From contig NZ_JAUNDY010000020.1 of NCBI RefSeq assembly GCF_030525845.1, positions 1 through 33,584 on the forward strand: DNA of 33,584 bases, in the 5' to 3' direction. Positions 16,799 through 24,977 of this stretch are shown piece by piece. Position 1 is the first letter of the stretch. Every line of letters starts with the position of its first letter. The translations under genes were made by a program, and so were the position numbers. The stretch is from Moraxella sp. (GTDB lineage: Bacteria > Pseudomonadota > Gammaproteobacteria > Pseudomonadales > Moraxellaceae). A model generated the notes under the pieces. The model worked only from the letters and a program-made list of their open reading frames with translations, ran no database searches and was not told where the DNA came from.

Positions 16799-17509
16799 AT
16801 GAAAAAGCTCATATTAACCGCCCTGCTTACTGTTTTTGTGAGTACAGGCATCACAGGTTGTCTACTATCACATGAAGTGCTAAGTAGTGCAAAACCCCAA
16901 ACACATCAGAAATTTATTTATCAATACAAGGACAGCGTTGCCAGTTTTGTTTTTGACAAACAACAAAATAAACTGTTGATGATTGGTGATAACTATGTGT
17001 ATGTTTTTGATGATAACGAACAAACCGAACGCTTAAAAGCCATTTTAAATAACCCCAAACTCAACACCAAACGCATGACTTGGAATGTTTGGGTTAATGG
17101 CATTTATAATGACGTTCACCACAACAGCATTAAAATAGATAAAAACAATCAATTTTGGTTTGGGGTAAAGTTGTCCTATGAATATCAAAATGATGCCGAA
17201 TTTTTTAAATCTTTAAACTTTAATCACAGCAGTGAAACAGGACTGGTATGGGTTAATGAGCGTGATACCCAGCGGACACGAATGACGCTGACGGGCAAAA
17301 TGTATCAAGACCAATCAGCGATTACCGAGCAACTACGGAGCGATGCCAAAGCCCTAAGCAAGCGTTATCAGTTCATGATTGGACGCATGGAGACGGAGCG
17401 TGATTTTTCTGGCGGTGCAAAAATTGCTTTATTGCCATTTGCATTGGCAACCGACATCATTACCGCCCCCTTACAATGGGCATTTGTCAAGGGAATGCAA
17501 GATGATTAA
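16799..17509 (+). CDS. Hypothetical lipoprotein, 236 residues
   Basis: Family not recognised. The N-terminus MKKLILTALLTVFVSTGITG followed by Cys21 is a lipoprotein signal (lipobox ITGC). The mature part is mixed beta strands (FIYQYKDSVASFVFDKQQNKLLMIGDNYVYVFDD), then a charged region. Near the C-terminus is a hydrophobic stretch IALLPFALATDIITAPLQWAF, a tail that resembles the end of YceK/YidQ-type small lipoproteins, though the rest does not match. Shine-Dalgarno AGGAG lies before the ATG. The gene is alone, divergent from holB, and ends before a bidirectional terminator. It faces the end of the exbB-kdsB envelope operon. Confidence 0.75.
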   Translation: MKKLILTALLTVFVSTGITGCLLSHEVLSSAKPQTHQKFIYQYKDSVASFVFDKQQNKLLMIGDNYVYVFDDNEQTERLKAILNNPKLNTKRMTWNVWVNGIYNDVHHNSIKIDKNNQFWFGVKLSYEYQNDAEFFKSLNFNHSSETGLVWVNERDTQRTRMTLTGKMYQDQSAITEQLRSDAKALSKRYQFMIGRMETERDFSGGAKIALLPFALATDIITAPLQWAFVKGMQDD

Positions 17510-17593
17510 CGTACTTTACTCACTTCACAACCATAATAACCGCTCACGCTAAATTTGCCTGCGGTAGTATGGTGTTATTGATTAAATTCATTA

Positions 17594-17626
17594 AAAACCG
17601 TTTGGTATCAACCACCAAACAGTTTT
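17594..17626. terminator. Bidirectional intrinsic terminator between two lipoprotein genes
   Basis: Inverted repeat with arms AAAACCGTTTGGT and ACCAAACAGTTTT, one C:A mismatch on the plus strand that becomes a G:U pair on the minus strand, loop of seven bases. It serves the convergent genes ending at 17509 (plus) and 17633 (minus). Confidence 0.75.
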
Positions 17627-17632
17627 ATCATG

Positions 17633-18226
17633 TTAATTGGCAATCTGACAACGGGCTTTTTCTTTATTTGCCAACTCCATCAAGAGTTTTTGGGTGCTTG
17701 CCACGTCTTGTTCTGACTGGGCGACCGCTTTCAATTTTTGACCAATCTCAGATTCGTTAAATTCATTACTTTTTACGATATATTCTTCGGCAACCATCGT
17801 ACCATCTTCTGGCATGGGATTGCCTTGATGGTCGATTTTTAGTTGTGTTACAAATTGCAATAAGGCTTGCCCAGCTTCGGTTTGATAAAATTCATCAGAG
17901 GCGTTTAATAGCTCCTCATTAAGCATTCTTTGTGTCTCTGCATTGCCAGCCTCCACAAAAAGAGCCTTATCATAATCAAGCAAACATGCAAGCTCTGTAT
18001 CACTTAGCTTGAAATTTTGAGGGTCTTGTGAGGAGCTTTTGATGGCACTCCATGCTCCGATTTTTAGGGTTTGTGCCATCAGTTGTGCGGTGGGCGAATT
18101 GTCTAATTTTAGGGCGGGTTTATTATCGCCAACAGGTACAGAAGCATGCTCTTTTTGAGGCTTATCACAAGCACTAAGTGCCAACACGCACGCCAAAGAT
18201 AGGGTGGTTAGGGGTAAAAATTTCAT
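17633..18226 (-). CDS. Hypothetical lipoprotein, 197 residues
   Basis: Family not recognised. MKFLPLTTLSLACVLALSAC is a lipoprotein signal with lipobox LSAC, followed by a polar linker (DKPQKEHASVPVGDNKP). The mature domain is helical and acidic with conserved-looking cysteines (TELACLLDYDKALF and the terminal ARCQIAN), which could form a disulfide. The phrase EFYQTEAGQALLQF looks like DUF2059-type or similar helical lipoproteins, but that is only an impression. The start at 18226 has GGAGAG six bases upstream; the ATG at 18238 overlaps the kdsB stop (TAATG) and is the alternative. It is the last gene of the exbB-to-kdsB operon and so may act in the envelope. Confidence 0.75.
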   Translation of the reverse strand: MKFLPLTTLSLACVLALSACDKPQKEHASVPVGDNKPALKLDNSPTAQLMAQTLKIGAWSAIKSSSQDPQNFKLSDTELACLLDYDKALFVEAGNAETQRMLNEELLNASDEFYQTEAGQALLQFVTQLKIDHQGNPMPEDGTMVAEEYIVKSNEFNESEIGQKLKAVAQSEQDVASTQKLLMELANKEKARCQIAN

Positions 18227-18237
18227 GACTCTCTCCA

Positions 18238-19026
18238 TTAAAACTTCACAAATTCCTCAAAAGGCATAGCATTTAGCCTATCCAAATCGTCCTGCGTATC
18301 CACACCAAGCGGTAGGCTGACCGTTGCCACATCAATGGCGATTTTTTGGTGGTTTTCTAAAATGCGTAATTGTTCAAGACTCTCTAACACTTCAAGCTCG
18401 CCTTGCTCCCATGCGCCAAATTCTTTTAACAATTTAACTCGGTAGGCATACAATCCCAAATGACGATAGGCGTTTTTGGGTCGCTCACCAAGCTCATCTT
18501 TTAAATGCCCGCCTCTATCGTACGGCATGGGGCTACGGCTAAAATACAGAGCCTGATTGCCCGCCTTGACGACTTTCACCACCGAATTTTTATAAAAATC
18601 GTCATAATTATCAATCACTTCGCATAAAGTCGCCATAACACAATGGGGATTTTCGATGAGTAAATTTTTCACTTGTTCAAGTAGCACAGGTGGTACAAGC
18701 GGTTCATCGCCTTGCATATTAACCACGATATCATCATCAGCAAAGCCCAACAGCCCTGCCACTTCGCCCAGTCTGTCCGTACCTGAGGCGTGTTCGCCTG
18801 TCATAACCACAGGCACGCCTGCACTTTGGCACACCTTATAAATCCTGTCATCGTCAGTTGCTACGCACACACTGTCGGCAAAGGTGGCTTGTAGGGCTTT
18901 TTGGGCTGTCCATAGAATCATCGGCTTACCGTGAATGTCGAGCAAAGGCTTGGCAGGTAGGCGGGTGGATTTATAGCGGGCGGGGATAATGATGTGGACT
19001 TTTGGAGGAGTGTTGAAGGTTGTCAT
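18238..19026 (-). CDS. kdsB: 3-deoxy-manno-octulosonate cytidylyltransferase KdsB
   Basis: 262 residues. Activates Kdo as CMP-Kdo for addition to lipid A in LPS or lipooligosaccharide synthesis, cytosolic. Landmarks: IIIPARYKSTRLPAKPLLDIHGKPMI (nucleotide binding), VCVATDDDRIYKV, SGTDRLGEVA, VNMQGDEPL (Mg site), YFSRSPMPYDR, HLGLYAYR and LEQLRILENH. Slightly longer than E. coli KdsB (248). It lies 24 bases after an unknown gene that separates it from lpxK. Confidence 0.96.
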   Translation of the reverse strand: MTTFNTPPKVHIIIPARYKSTRLPAKPLLDIHGKPMILWTAQKALQATFADSVCVATDDDRIYKVCQSAGVPVVMTGEHASGTDRLGEVAGLLGFADDDIVVNMQGDEPLVPPVLLEQVKNLLIENPHCVMATLCEVIDNYDDFYKNSVVKVVKAGNQALYFSRSPMPYDRGGHLKDELGERPKNAYRHLGLYAYRVKLLKEFGAWEQGELEVLESLEQLRILENHQKIAIDVATVSLPLGVDTQDDLDRLNAMPFEEFVKF

Positions 19027-19050
19027 AAGTATTCCTGTATTAAAAAACCA

Positions 19051-19941
19051 TTAAACATTGGTGTCCAGTGGTAAAAATTCATGCGTTGTTAATGTGCTTA
19101 AATCCAATATTTCATGTTTACCCATGTCTTGCAAATAAACACATGAACTAAAATAAGGGGCAATATAAGCACCACCAATTTTATAAATTTGATAATCATC
19201 ATTTGCCAAATCGCAAATTAAAATCCTATCATACATATAAACATAAATAAAATCAGCATTACCACAAATATCAAAAGATAAAATGGTTGGGTTTTTGATA
19301 TCGGCTCTGGTACGCAAATCCATTTTCCAAATCAAATTATCATTATTATCCATAAAAATCAAATGGTTACTGCCCATATAATAATAGCCACGCCCATCAT
19401 GAGAAACTTTACAATCTCTCACTTTTATCTTTTTGTCAGTACCAATTTGACTAATGATAAAATCATCAAAACAAAACTTGTAGAGCTTAGACACACAAAA
19501 GCCATAAAAATACACGCAATTTTGTCTTTTATCGTAACTTAATCCGCCCCAGTTTTCCAAAATATTTTGAAATTCAGTTATACTATCGTCAATCAAATCC
19601 ATACAAAGCGGAGCAGATTTTTGGGGTTCCCATTGGTCACCATGTTTTGTCAAAACAAACAAATAACGATTGTCTTGACTAAAACACAAATATTCATAAT
19701 GAGCATGGGTCAAAGTTTTAATGATTTGTTTTTGATGAATATGATAAATAATGATTTGCTTTTTGTCATGATAATCACGCAACGCCATCAAACTCTCATC
19801 AGACGATATTGCCATGATGGTTAAGCCTGCTTGGTTGATGAGTTGATATTCGCTATGTTGCTCAATATCACGACACCAAATGCCTTGACGGTCAAAATAT
19901 TTATCGAAATAGGCTTTGTTAGTCTTAAAATTAATCATCAT
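19051..19941 (-). CDS. Hypothetical protein, 296 residues, beta-propeller-like
   Basis: Family not recognised. There is no signal peptide or membrane helix, so it is predicted cytosolic. The sequence is a series of short beta strands with repeating phrases of the form Asp-Lys/Asn followed by hydrophobic strands (SDESLMALRDYHDKKQIIIY, SQDNRYLFVLTKHGD, SHDGRGYYYMGSNHLIFM), suggesting WD40-like or YncE-like propeller blades. Many cysteines and aromatics are present. The ATG at 19941 overlaps the lpxK stop as ATGA, so translation is coupled to a lipid A kinase. It sits between lpxK and kdsB, genes that are otherwise neighbours. The DNA is much more AT-rich than both neighbours, which points to later insertion into the operon. 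Confidence 0.75.
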   Translation of the reverse strand: MMINFKTNKAYFDKYFDRQGIWCRDIEQHSEYQLINQAGLTIMAISSDESLMALRDYHDKKQIIIYHIHQKQIIKTLTHAHYEYLCFSQDNRYLFVLTKHGDQWEPQKSAPLCMDLIDDSITEFQNILENWGGLSYDKRQNCVYFYGFCVSKLYKFCFDDFIISQIGTDKKIKVRDCKVSHDGRGYYYMGSNHLIFMDNNDNLIWKMDLRTRADIKNPTILSFDICGNADFIYVYMYDRILICDLANDDYQIYKIGGAYIAPYFSSCVYLQDMGKHEILDLSTLTTHEFLPLDTNV

Positions 19942-20945
19942 AAATTAAGTCCGCCAAGCACCCTATCCATCTCCCGATACACCCCCTCCGACAACACCGC
20001 TTGCACAGGCAAAATCCATACATTGTCAAAAATCGCATGGGGCGAGCGTTTGGTAAGCTCACGGATTTTTACCGCATCTTTACTGGTAATGATGATGGGC
20101 AAATCCGCCAAATCCGTCAGCTCATCAAGGGCAAAATCATGGTGGTCGCCAAAGGGATTTTCCACCACAGTAAAGCCCAAATCGGTTAAAGTTTTAAAAA
20201 ACCGAGCAGGATAGCCAATGCCACTCACGCCATAGACTTCTTGGGGAGATAATGTTTTGTTACCACCCAGTAGTGGCATGGGCTGACTTGGAGCTAAGTG
20301 CATGAGTAGAGCATCATCAGCATATCGCTCGGCTCGTGCGTCATGATAGATGACGGTCGCCCCATCAAGGCGGTCAAGACTTTCTCGTAAAAACCCTTGC
20401 GGAAACAATTTGCCATTACCAAAGCCACGCACCCCATCAACGACAATCCACTCCACATCACGGTGCAAGGCATAATGCTGTAAACCATCATCGCTGATGA
20501 TGAGTTGTAGGCTTGGATAATGCTTTAACAGTAGCTCTATCGTCTGCCCTCGATTTGCTCCCACCGCCATCGGCACGCCTGTCTCACCCACGATAAGGCA
20601 CGGCTCATCGCCTGCGTCTTTGGGGGTACTATCAGCATGGACAAGGGCAGGCTCGCTACCCTCTCGCCCATAGCCACGACTGATGACTCCGACCGCTACG
20701 CCTTTACTTTGTAGATACTTAACCAAAGCAATGATGAGTGGGGTTTTACCACTACCGCCCACCGTGATGTTGCCCACCACCATCACAGGGATTGGGGCGT
20801 GGTATTTGGCAAGTTTGTTGTTATCATACAAGGACTTACGCACACGCCCCACCACCCCATACAATGCCGACAAGGGAGCAAGCGTGGCAAGCATGGGGGA
20901 GTTTTCCTGCCATGCTCGTGTGATGAGAAGTTCTAGGTTTTTCAT
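19938..20945 (-). CDS. lpxK: Tetraacyldisaccharide 4'-kinase LpxK
   Basis: 335 residues. Phosphorylates the 4' position of the lipid A disaccharide at the inner membrane. The P-loop is VGNITVGGSGKTPL (residues 57-70), followed by GVISRGYGR and VGDEP-like (AGDEPCLIV). DDGLQHYAL, with the catalytic Asp pair, and IVVDGVRGFGNGKLFPQGFLRE are also typical. The start MKNLELLITRAWQENSP matches the family. Five bases separate it from msbA, and its stop overlaps the start of the unknown downstream gene. Confidence 0.96.
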   Translation of the reverse strand: MKNLELLITRAWQENSPMLATLAPLSALYGVVGRVRKSLYDNNKLAKYHAPIPVMVVGNITVGGSGKTPLIIALVKYLQSKGVAVGVISRGYGREGSEPALVHADSTPKDAGDEPCLIVGETGVPMAVGANRGQTIELLLKHYPSLQLIISDDGLQHYALHRDVEWIVVDGVRGFGNGKLFPQGFLRESLDRLDGATVIYHDARAERYADDALLMHLAPSQPMPLLGGNKTLSPQEVYGVSGIGYPARFFKTLTDLGFTVVENPFGDHHDFALDELTDLADLPIIITSKDAVKIRELTKRSPHAIFDNVWILPVQAVLSEGVYREMDRVLGGLNL

Positions 20946-20950
20946 GGGTG

Positions 20951-22708
20951 CTACTCGTCAAAAGTACGCTCGTACATGGTTTTATACATACCGCCTTTTG
21001 CTACAAGCTCATCATGCGTTCCCATTTCGATGATTTGACCTTTATCCATCACAATGATACGGTCAGCATTGGCAATGGTGGATAACCGATGGGCAATGAC
21101 AAGCGTGGTGCGACCTTTCATGACGGTTTCTAAGGCTTTTTGGATATAAAATTCACTTTCGTTGTCAAGTGCCGATGTTGCTTCGTCCAAAATCAAAATC
21201 GGTGCGTCTTTTAGTAACGCCCTTGCAATAGACAAACGCTGACGCTGACCACCTGAAAGTTGCAAACCGTCCGTACCGATAAAACTGTCATAACCATCAG
21301 GCAAATCCATAATAAAATCATGGGCATATGCCATTTTCCCCGCCCTGACAATCTCATCATGGGACTTGGCAGATAAAGCACCATAGGCGATATTATGGGC
21401 GATGGTATCCAAAAACAGCGTAACTTGCTGATTAACCATCGCAATCTGCTGACGCAGTATCGATAACCTAATCTCATCAATCGGCATGCCATCGATAAAA
21501 ATTTGCCCCATCGTTGGTGTGAGTGAGCGTGTCAAAAGATTGACAAGCGTACTTTTGCCAGAGCCCGACCGACCTACCACCGCCACCGTCTCGCCAGCCT
21601 TGATGTCAAGATTAAACTCCTTGATGGCTTGCACGCCACTATCATAAGTTAAGCTGATGTTTTGAAAACTGATGTCGCCACGCAATATTGGCGTGAGCGT
21701 GCCTGCGTCTTTTTCCTCTGCCTTATCCAAAAGCTCAAAAATCGATGACCCTGCCGCCAAGCCCCGTTGGAGCTTTTGATTGACATCAGTCAATGCCTTG
21801 ACAGGGCGAGCAAGAAGCCCAGCAGCGATAAGAAAGGACGCAAACTCCCCTGCCGTCATACCGCCAAGCACCTCAGGACGAAGCGATAACCACACCACAA
21901 AGCACATGCCTGTCGCCATCAGAAGCTGAATAAGTGGCGAGTTTACCACCGCAAGCAGTGTGATTTTCATGCTTTTTTGGAGATTATCGAGGCTAGCTTT
22001 GTTAAATCGGTCGGCTTCATAAGCTTGACCGCCATAATTTTTGACAACCTGATAGCCTGCCACCGCTTCATTCGTGATATGACTGACCACACTCATGGAT
22101 TCTTGGATACCTGTCGAGAGCGTGGCAAACTTTTTGGAAATGTTTTTTATGATCCAAAAAATCGGTGGCACAACCAAAAGCAACACACACGTCAAACGCC
22201 AGTTACTATAAAACAAAAACCCAAACAAGGCAATAACCGTCAAGCCTTCTTTGAGCAAGGTGGTAATGGATTCGTTGCTACCTGCGGTTACTTGCTCAAC
22301 ATCAAAAATAAGCTTAGAAGAGATTTTGCCAGCAGGATTTTCAAGATAAAACTGGGACGGCAAGCGAAGCAATTTATCAAAAACTTCCACACGAATGCGA
22401 TAAACCAAATTACGAGAAATATACGCCGAATAATACCCTCCCAAAAACGCCCCCACCCCACGTCCAATAAAGAGCAAAATGACCAAAAACGGAAACCAAA
22501 ACTTACGCACCTTATCATCAGCATTGATGGCATCAATGATGACCTGAAAAAGCTTGGCGCTGGCAACTTCTGCCCCTGCACTACACGCCATACCCAAAAG
22601 CATCAAAAGAGCCGCCCACCAGTAGGGTTTTAGGTAGGCACACAGGCGTAAAAACACCGCCATTTTATCGTTATGGTCAAAAACTGCTTTATTGTGATTA
22701 CTGGACAT
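20951..22708 (-). CDS. msbA: Lipid A export ATP-binding/permease protein MsbA
   Basis: 585 residues, against 582 in E. coli. Homodimeric ABC exporter that flips core-lipid A across the inner membrane. The N-terminal half has about six membrane helices. The C-terminal nucleotide-binding domain has Walker A GRSGSGKST, Q-loop region, signature LSGGQRQRLSIARAL, Walker B ILILDEATSALD and the switch His in IAHRLSTI. I prefer the ATG at 22708, seven bases after the exbD stop. A GTG at 22726 gives six more residues and an 11-base overlap with exbD; neither has a clear Shine-Dalgarno. The gene lies between exbD and lpxK in the envelope operon. Confidence 0.95.
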   Translation of the reverse strand: MSSNHNKAVFDHNDKMAVFLRLCAYLKPYWWAALLMLLGMACSAGAEVASAKLFQVIIDAINADDKVRKFWFPFLVILLFIGRGVGAFLGGYYSAYISRNLVYRIRVEVFDKLLRLPSQFYLENPAGKISSKLIFDVEQVTAGSNESITTLLKEGLTVIALFGFLFYSNWRLTCVLLLVVPPIFWIIKNISKKFATLSTGIQESMSVVSHITNEAVAGYQVVKNYGGQAYEADRFNKASLDNLQKSMKITLLAVVNSPLIQLLMATGMCFVVWLSLRPEVLGGMTAGEFASFLIAAGLLARPVKALTDVNQKLQRGLAAGSSIFELLDKAEEKDAGTLTPILRGDISFQNISLTYDSGVQAIKEFNLDIKAGETVAVVGRSGSGKSTLVNLLTRSLTPTMGQIFIDGMPIDEIRLSILRQQIAMVNQQVTLFLDTIAHNIAYGALSAKSHDEIVRAGKMAYAHDFIMDLPDGYDSFIGTDGLQLSGGQRQRLSIARALLKDAPILILDEATSALDNESEFYIQKALETVMKGRTTLVIAHRLSTIANADRIIVMDKGQIIEMGTHDELVAKGGMYKTMYERTFDE

Positions 22709-22715
22709 GAGTGTG

Positions 22716-23147
22716 TTATTTTTCACGTTTTTGGGGGGTGGGGATAACGGTACTGATGTTGAGGTTTAAAAAGCCCATTTTGCCAGCCACGTCCATCGCT
22801 CGCACCACCGCTTGATGAGATGCCTCAGCGTCAGCTGCGATGACAAAGAGTTGCTTGCGGTCGCCACCTGCTTCTTTTTGAATCATGTTAATCAGCTCCG
22901 CCTCCGTGCTTGACCCCAACGCAATGCCATTGACCAAATATGTACCGTCTTTTTGTACCGCCACCTCGATTTGTTTGCCCTCATCCAATACTGGCACGCC
23001 CTCTGCTTGGGGCAGGACAATATTAATGCGACTAAAATGATTAAAGGTGGTTGCCAAAAGCAAAAACACAATCAAAAATAACAAGCAATCAATCATGGGG
23101 GTCAGATTGATTTCAAGTGGCTCTACGGTGGGTTTGCGAAATCTCAT
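22716..23147 (-). CDS. exbD: ExbD/TolR family biopolymer transport protein
   Basis: 143 residues. Partner of ExbB in an inner-membrane proton channel that powers TonB-dependent or related envelope processes. One N-terminal membrane helix (CLLFLIVFLLLATTF) carries the expected aspartate just before it in LTPMIDCLLF. The periplasmic domain (VLPQAEGVPVLDEGKQIEVAVQKDGTYLVNG) is typical. The ATG at 23147 lies four bases after the exbB stop; a longer reading from 23192 overlaps exbB and has no family support. No tonB is nearby, so the pair may serve TonB elsewhere or a lipid-transport role. Confidence 0.93.
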   Translation of the reverse strand: MRFRKPTVEPLEINLTPMIDCLLFLIVFLLLATTFNHFSRINIVLPQAEGVPVLDEGKQIEVAVQKDGTYLVNGIALGSSTEAELINMIQKEAGGDRKQLFVIAADAEASHQAVVRAMDVAGKMGFLNLNISTVIPTPQKREK

Positions 23148-23151
23148 GTGA

Positions 23152-23826
23152 TTACTCTGTTTTTTCAACTTCCAAATCAGCGTGATGAGCATGATAAAAG
23201 CTCGGTGTGGCTTGCATTAGCCCATAATCATACATTTCTTGGATAAGCAAACCTGCTTCGTTTTCAAATTTGGCATTGATATCCACAATACGTCTTTGAT
23301 AATAACGATACGCCACGAGTGCAGGGATTGCCACAAACATACCTCCTGCGGTGGTGATTAGTGCTTGGGAAACACCCCCTGCAAGCATGGCAGGGTCTTG
23401 CATTGAGCCATCGGTTACCGCCAAAAATGACACAATGATACCCAAAACTGTCCCCAAAAGCCCCAAAAGCGGTGCAATCGCCCCAATAGTGCCTAGCATG
23501 TTGATGTTCTTTTCAAGCTGGTGTATCTGCACGCTAGCACGATTTTGCATGTGCATGGTCATGCTATCTAGCCCATGTTGGCGATAGAGTAGTCCTGTCG
23601 CTAAGATATCCCCTAAGGGCGAAGCGTCCTTGATGGTCATCAGCGTGCTTTTGGCAATATCGCCTTTGCCTCGCAACTGCTCAATGAGTTGCTCTCGCAA
23701 ACCACTTGGTGCAATCATCGCCATGCGTAATACCTTACCACGCTCGATGATGATGACCAGTGCCACCACAGAACACATAATGATTGGCAACATCAGCCAA
23801 CCGCCTGCTTTTACAAGCTCCCACAT
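23152..23826 (-). CDS. exbB: ExbB/TolQ/MotA family proton channel protein
   Basis: 224 residues with three membrane segments: WLMLPIIMCSVVALVIIIE, then around GTIGAIAPLLGLLGTVLGIIVSF, and ALITTAGGMFVAIPALVAYRYYQRR. The conserved GLLGTVLGI and TTAGG motifs mark the MotA/TolQ/ExbB family. With ExbD it forms the stator-like proton channel of the inner membrane. It is the first gene of an operon exbB-exbD-msbA-lpxK-unknown-kdsB-lipoprotein, which places a proton-driven motor with lipid A export and Kdo synthesis. The 48-base gap to parB upstream has no clear terminator, so read-through from parB is possible. Confidence 0.93.
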   Translation of the reverse strand: MWELVKAGGWLMLPIIMCSVVALVIIIERGKVLRMAMIAPSGLREQLIEQLRGKGDIAKSTLMTIKDASPLGDILATGLLYRQHGLDSMTMHMQNRASVQIHQLEKNINMLGTIGAIAPLLGLLGTVLGIIVSFLAVTDGSMQDPAMLAGGVSQALITTAGGMFVAIPALVAYRYYQRRIVDINAKFENEAGLLIQEMYDYGLMQATPSFYHAHHADLEVEKTE

Positions 23827-23874
23827 AATCTACACCGTTTTTTTGGCATGATAAATTATCACGCAGACTAAAAA

Positions 23875-24825
23875 TTAACCATTCACACCAAGCTGACTCA
23901 TAAGCTGGGTAAGTTCATCAGGGCTTTGGAAAAATATCTCCATACTGCCTTTGCCGTTTTTGTTTTGTTTTAGCTTAACCGTCGCCCCTAGTATATCAGA
24001 GAGTTTTTGGTTTAAACGAGCTATCTCATGATGACCATCTCGAACTGGCTTTGGTTCTGGATTTAAGATGGATTTGACCAATTTTTCGGCATCTCGCACC
24101 GTCATTTCAGCATGTACAATTTTTTTGGCAATGATGGGTTGTTGCTCTGTTGGTAGGGCAAGCAGTGTGCGTGCGTGTCCCATATCCAAAAGGTTATCCA
24201 TCATCAATGCTTTGACTTCATCGTGCAGGGCGTTTAGTCGAAGCAAATTAGAAACTGTCGTCCGTGCCTTACCTACCACATCGGCAATCATCGCATGACT
24301 CATGCCAAATTCGGTATGAAACCGCTCCAACGCCGCCGCCTGTTCCAGCACACTCAAATCTTCACGCTGGATGTTTTCAATGAGTGCCAACGCAATGGCA
24401 ACCTCATCAGTCAGCACACGCTCAATGGCTGGCACGACACCAAGCCCTGCTAACTTCGCTGCCCTCCAACGTCTCTCGCCAGCGATAATCTCATGAGTCA
24501 CCCCCTCATCGCTTTGAAGCTCATTATCGCCCAAAGGACGAATGACAATAGGTTGCATAACCCCATGCTGACGAATTGAATCAGCAAGCTCTGTCAGTGC
24601 TTCTTGTTTGATGTTATATCTTGGTTGGTACTTACCTGATTGTAAGCGAGCCACATCAATCTGAATCAGCGACTCTTGTTTGTTGTGTTGCAGATGATTG
24701 GCATCTTTGGGCGTGGTAACATCATCAGACATTACCGCCACTGCGGTTAAATCTCGTTCACGCTTGATGTTACCCATCAAGACATCTAGCCCACGCTTTG
24801 AGCCAAGTCCACGTTTTTTTGTCAT
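23875..24825 (-). CDS. parB: Chromosome partitioning protein ParB (Spo0J)
   Basis: 316 residues. CTP-dependent DNA clamp that loads at parS sites near the origin. The N-terminus MTKKRGLGSKRGLDVLMG is typical of chromosomal ParB. The nuclease-like domain has IVIRPLGDNE and IAGERRWRAAKLAGL (the GERRxRA CTP-binding box), then ENIQREDLSVLEQAAALERF, and a helix-turn-helix (GMSHAMIADVVGKARTTVSNLLRL). The C-terminal dimerisation region ends MSQLGVNG. The ATG at 24825 is preferred over one at 24846. parA, normally directly upstream, is absent: the upstream neighbour is the end of pta behind a terminator. Confidence 0.95.
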   Translation of the reverse strand: MTKKRGLGSKRGLDVLMGNIKRERDLTAVAVMSDDVTTPKDANHLQHNKQESLIQIDVARLQSGKYQPRYNIKQEALTELADSIRQHGVMQPIVIRPLGDNELQSDEGVTHEIIAGERRWRAAKLAGLGVVPAIERVLTDEVAIALALIENIQREDLSVLEQAAALERFHTEFGMSHAMIADVVGKARTTVSNLLRLNALHDEVKALMMDNLLDMGHARTLLALPTEQQPIIAKKIVHAEMTVRDAEKLVKSILNPEPKPVRDGHHEIARLNQKLSDILGATVKLKQNKNGKGSMEIFFQSPDELTQLMSQLGVNG

Positions 24826-24863
24826 GCCAACCTGCACCAATATCAATCGTCAAACAACAGAGC

Positions 24864-24872
24864 ATTTTACCA
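24864..24872 (-). promoter_or_regulatory. Possible extended -10 promoter of parB
   Basis: On the minus strand TGGTAAAAT, an extended -10 with five of six core matches, about 39 bases upstream of the parB ATG. It lies between the pta terminator and parB, supporting separate transcription. Confidence 0.4.
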
Positions 24873-24921
24873 CAAATAACCACCTGTGTTAAGTATGGCA
24901 AATTCATCAATACCAAAAAAA

Positions 24922-24957
24922 TACCCCAAAGGTCAGACAACACCAACCTTTGGGGTA
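24922..24957 (-). terminator. Intrinsic terminator of ackA-pta
   Basis: Perfect 12-base stem TACCCCAAAGGT/ACCTTTGGGGTA with a 12-base loop. On the minus strand it is followed by TTTTTTTGG. It lies 20 bases after the pta stop. Confidence 0.88.
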
Positions 24958-24977
24958 GGATTTAAATATCCTTAAAA

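Noticed and set aside
21977-22633. Plus-strand open frame of 218 codons
   Set aside because: Antisense to msbA; low-complexity basic translation with no family character.
23827-23874. TGATAA/TTATCA hairpin between parB and exbB as a terminator
   Set aside because: Only a six-base AT stem, and followed on the minus strand by an A-tract rather than a U-tract.
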